Shown: positions 33,388-35,371 of the stretch, piece by piece
Layout of the letters: each line of letters starts with the position of its first letter
How positions within the stretch are numbered: position 1 is the first letter of the stretch
Source: Paracoccaceae bacterium
GTDB lineage: Bacteria > Pseudomonadota > Alphaproteobacteria > Rhodobacterales > Rhodobacteraceae
Reading direction: 5' to 3'
Assembly (NCBI GenBank): GCA_021741245.1
Contig: JAIOYF010000024.1
Coordinates: forward strand, 1 to 35,371
Length of the DNA: 35,371 nucleotides
Position numbers and translations under genes: made by a program
Notes under the pieces: model-generated
What the model saw: only the letters and a program-made list of their open reading frames with translations
Databases searched by the model: none
Told to the model about the DNA's origin: nothing

Positions 33388-34491
33388 ATGCAGCTAAACT
33401 TTGTAGACCTGTTCTCATGCGGAGGTGGCATGTCTACCGGCTTTACGAGGCAGGGCAGCTTTAGGACCATCGGCGCGGTTGACCTGGAAGTGGCAAAGCC
33501 GAGCTACGGTGTGGGTGCAACCAACTGCAACGACACATACGAGGCCAACCTTGGCCTGCGTCCCATGTCCGCCAATCTTGCCCACACTCCACCTGAAGAC
33601 ATTTCGAACCACTTCGGCTTCTCGGCGTCAGATGTGGACGTCCTGATTTCCTGCGCGCCTTGCACTGGGTTCAGTCAGAAGAAGGCGAACAACCACATTG
33701 AGGACGACGCCCGCAACCAGCTTGTGGAGCGGACAGCCCTATATGCCGAAGCCTGGCGGCCACGTTACGTGGTCATTGAGAACGTCAAGGAACTGCTGAA
33801 CGGCAGGCACAAGCACCACTTCCAAGGGTTGCACCGAAACCTGACCCGCCTGGGCTATGAGGTCTTTGCCGAGATACACAACCTTCGCGACTTTGGGCTT
33901 CCACAATCCCGGATCAGGTCACTGATCGTGGCGAAGCTAGGCGGGACCTTCCACATGGAGTTGGCCCCGGTAAATCGGCCCCGCACCGTCCGGGACACCA
34001 TTAGCCACCTGCCACACCTTGAAGCCGGGGCGGTTGATCCACTCGACCCGATGCACACCTGTCCGAGGATCGCGGGCCGATCCCTGGAGCGGATGCAGGC
34101 AATCCCGAAAGATGGTGGAAGCTGGATCAACCTCACCGACGAAAACGCCCACCTTCGCATCCCGAGCATGAACCCCGCTAAGCCTGGGTCGTTCCCGGAC
34201 GTTTACGGGCGCCTTGCCTGGGACAAGCCCGCGCCAACCATAACCCGAGAGTGCAGCCACCCTGGAAATGGGCGCTACAGCCACCCTGAGCAGGATCGAT
34301 TGTTGAGCGTGCGGGAAATGGCCCTGCTGCAAGGCTTCCCTGCTGACTACCAGTTTCTAGGGCCCATATCTTCCAAATATCGGCAGATTGGTGACGCAGT
34401 GCCCCCGATGATTGCTACGATGATCGCGCAGGCCATCGCAGATGATGTGGCGGGGCTGAGCGCCCCAAGCCAGTTCCGTATGGCGGTTTAG
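33388..34491 (+). CDS. DNA (cytosine-5-)-methyltransferase of a Type II system
   Basis: The 367-residue enzyme has the C5-methyltransferase motifs in order. Motif I is NFVDLFSCGGGMSTGF (4-19), IV is SCAPCTGFSQ with catalytic C92, VI is VIENVKELL (129-137), and VIII is LPQSRIRS (171-178). Near the end X is QIGDAVPP. The target-recognition region between VIII and X is short, like single-domain Type II enzymes, so one fixed short site is expected but not predictable. The ATG at 33388 was chosen because motif I follows at once and a GGAG element precedes it. A longer frame begins at 33343. The stop overlaps that of the convergent endonuclease gene. Confidence 0.93.
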   Translation: MQLNFVDLFSCGGGMSTGFTRQGSFRTIGAVDLEVAKPSYGVGATNCNDTYEANLGLRPMSANLAHTPPEDISNHFGFSASDVDVLISCAPCTGFSQKKANNHIEDDARNQLVERTALYAEAWRPRYVVIENVKELLNGRHKHHFQGLHRNLTRLGYEVFAEIHNLRDFGLPQSRIRSLIVAKLGGTFHMELAPVNRPRTVRDTISHLPHLEAGAVDPLDPMHTCPRIAGRSLERMQAIPKDGGSWINLTDENAHLRIPSMNPAKPGSFPDVYGRLAWDKPAPTITRECSHPGNGRYSHPEQDRLLSVREMALLQGFPADYQFLGPISSKYRQIGDAVPPMIATMIAQAIADDVAGLSAPSQFRMAV

Positions 34492-35264
34492 CCCGGAGGC
34501 AGGAGGCTCCACCAAGCGTGAAGCGGGCACATTGAAACGTCGAGCCCCGAAATGGTGATTTTCTCCACACTCCCGTCCAAACGCAAAGTGAAGGCAACTC
34601 GACCATTGTAGCTCACTTTGGCACTTGTGCCATTTGCCTTGGTCAGCTTTCCGAAGTCCTCGGCAACCAAGTCGGCCGCGCTAGCAAGGATAGCCTTCGG
34701 GATCTCTCTCAGGTCGTAGCGAACTCGCCCCTCATCCCCGTAACTACGCAGGATGTATATCTGCTCATACTCATCTAGATGAGAGAGCATCCGGCTCTTA
34801 ATCTGCGCTGGCGCGTCTTCTGGGCCCTTAAGATCACGAATCCACCTAGCCTCCATCAATTTAGATATAGTGATCTTCTTTGGATTTAGGCCCTGCGCTG
34901 CCTCCGTTTTGAGCGAATAGAAGCGACCGTCTACCTCCAGGTCTGCGCCCCGGTGAGTCATGTCAGCCGTCCGCTTGGCTGTGTGGCCTGCCCTCTTGAA
35001 TGACTGCTCCAAGATATGTTCAAAGTTCTCCTTTTTGAGGGCGACTCCGCTTGAAGCGTGATGCACCGCTAGCCTTGTGGAAAAGTATTCGAATGCGGCG
35101 AGGTCGATGAAGTCCGTTCTGACTAACTCCTTCTCCTGCTTGTCGGCAAATCGTTTGATGATTGTGGACAGAACTTCCACCTGGATCGGGTTGAGGCCAC
35201 GTAGAGCCTCTATCACTTCAGCAATGTCTTTGAACTGAACCGCCCCGGGTTTGCCGGAGACCAA
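34488..35264 (-). CDS. Probable Type II restriction endonuclease, 5' end altered by an IS
   Basis: The frame encodes up to 258 residues. It has a helical N-terminal part and then ADLEVDGRFYSLKTE at 107-121, which fits a PD-(D/E)xK-type active site (D108, with K119 and E121). KKITISKLMEARWIRD follows. It converges with the C5-methyltransferase, overlapping at the stops, as expected of a restriction partner, but I do not recognise a specific isoschizomer family. The first ten residues (MVSGKPGAVQ, from a TTG) are encoded by the inverted repeat of the neighbouring IS. The original start was therefore lost or replaced. The natural protein may have begun with FKDIAEV or further upstream. Whether it is still expressed is uncertain. 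Confidence 0.7.
   Translation of the reverse strand: MVSGKPGAVQFKDIAEVIEALRGLNPIQVEVLSTIIKRFADKQEKELVRTDFIDLAAFEYFSTRLAVHHASSGVALKKENFEHILEQSFKRAGHTAKRTADMTHRGADLEVDGRFYSLKTEAAQGLNPKKITISKLMEARWIRDLKGPEDAPAQIKSRMLSHLDEYEQIYILRSYGDEGRVRYDLREIPKAILASAADLVAEDFGKLTKANGTSAKVSYNGRVAFTLRLDGSVEKITISGLDVSMCPLHAWWSLLPPG
35236..35262. repeat. Terminal inverted repeat of an IS3-family element
   Basis: TGAACCGCCCCGGGTTTGCC continuing into GGAGACC has the TGAACC start and GGAGAC segment that I recognise from the ends of many IS3-family elements. It starts with TG as IS3 ends do, and the transposase stop lies 13 bp further in. The opposite end is outside the window. Confidence 0.7.
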
Positions 35265-35274
35265 TTAGTCCGTG

Positions 35275-35370
35275 TTACGCGACCATATCGAGTGTGTTCA
35301 AGTTTGCATAGAAGGCCTCCTCTGCTTCGGCGGGTGGGATGTTTCCAATGGGCTCAAGCAGGCGGCGGTT
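35275..35370 (-). CDS. IS3-family transposase, C-terminal end (partial)
   Basis: The last 31 codons read NRRLLEPIGNIPPAEAEE and finish FYANLNTLDMVA before TAA. The phrase NRRLLEPIGNIPPAE is, as I recall, the conserved end of the integrase-core (OrfB) product of IS3-family transposases. The catalytic DDE residues lie upstream, outside the window. Confidence 0.88.
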   Translation of the reverse strand, partial: NRRLLEPIGNIPPAEAEEAFYANLNTLDMVA

Positions 35371-35371
35371 G

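Larger units (their letters stand above)
35236..35371 (-). mobile_element. Right end of an IS3-family insertion sequence (partial)
   Basis: The last 136 bp comprise the terminal inverted repeat and the 3' end of the transposase gene, and the rest lies beyond the window. The element sits exactly at the 5' end of the endonuclease frame. The target duplication cannot be checked from one end. Confidence 0.8.

Overview
The window is chromosomal DNA from an alphaproteobacterium, most likely the family Rhodobacteraceae (Roseobacter group). This rests on protein similarity recognised by eye: the short ~446-residue ProS, HdaA beside an AI-2E-family membrane protein, ppk1 next to ppx, hisD followed by a UPF0262 gene and a low-molecular-weight phosphatase, DUF1194, and ThuA-like and GSCFA proteins. 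Most of the DNA is GC-rich with tightly packed genes, many overlapping by 4 nt.

Layout. 1-1002 is an AT-richer, gene-poor stretch with the start of one reading frame leaving the window and a short receiver-like ORF. 1003-9928 is a long minus-strand block: a secreted small protein, an EEP-fold hydrolase, a TerB/J-domain protein, a GNAT enzyme, a glyoxalase-like protein, ppx, ppk1, hdaA and an AI-2E-family protein. 10338-15390 is on the plus strand: proS, a ThuA-like gene, lolC-lolD and a secreted PAP2 phosphatase. 15400-16098 is a DUF1194 gene on the minus strand. 16099-17270 is a repeat-rich island holding one 43-residue lysine-rich gene and several copies of structured repeats. 17271-21200 is on the minus strand: an AT-rich membrane protein fused to the end of parE by a 4-nt overlap, parE, an NTF2-like gene and a GST. 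21401-27698 is on the plus strand: a small membrane protein, a MATE exporter, hisD-UPF0262-phosphatase, then an NTF2-like, GNAT and nitrilase-superfamily trio. 27770-30989 is a minus-strand operon in which the two subunits of a 3-oxoacid CoA-transferase are separated by a GSCFA gene and an SGNH-like gene.

The last 4 kb is accessory DNA. An intact tRNA-Leu(UAA) gene at 31513-31597 is preceded by a 40-nt 5' remnant of a different tRNA-Leu. Beyond it lie a nucleotidyltransferase-DUF262 operon (minus strand), a divergent C5 cytosine methyltransferase, a convergent gene that looks like the partner restriction endonuclease, and the right end of an IS3-family element. The IS has inserted at the 5' end of the endonuclease gene, and its inverted repeat now encodes the first residues of that ORF. 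This looks like a tRNA-associated defence island. The NTase-DUF262 pair is the best candidate here for a poorly described system.

All gene identities are from reading motifs and overall resemblance. No database search was run.
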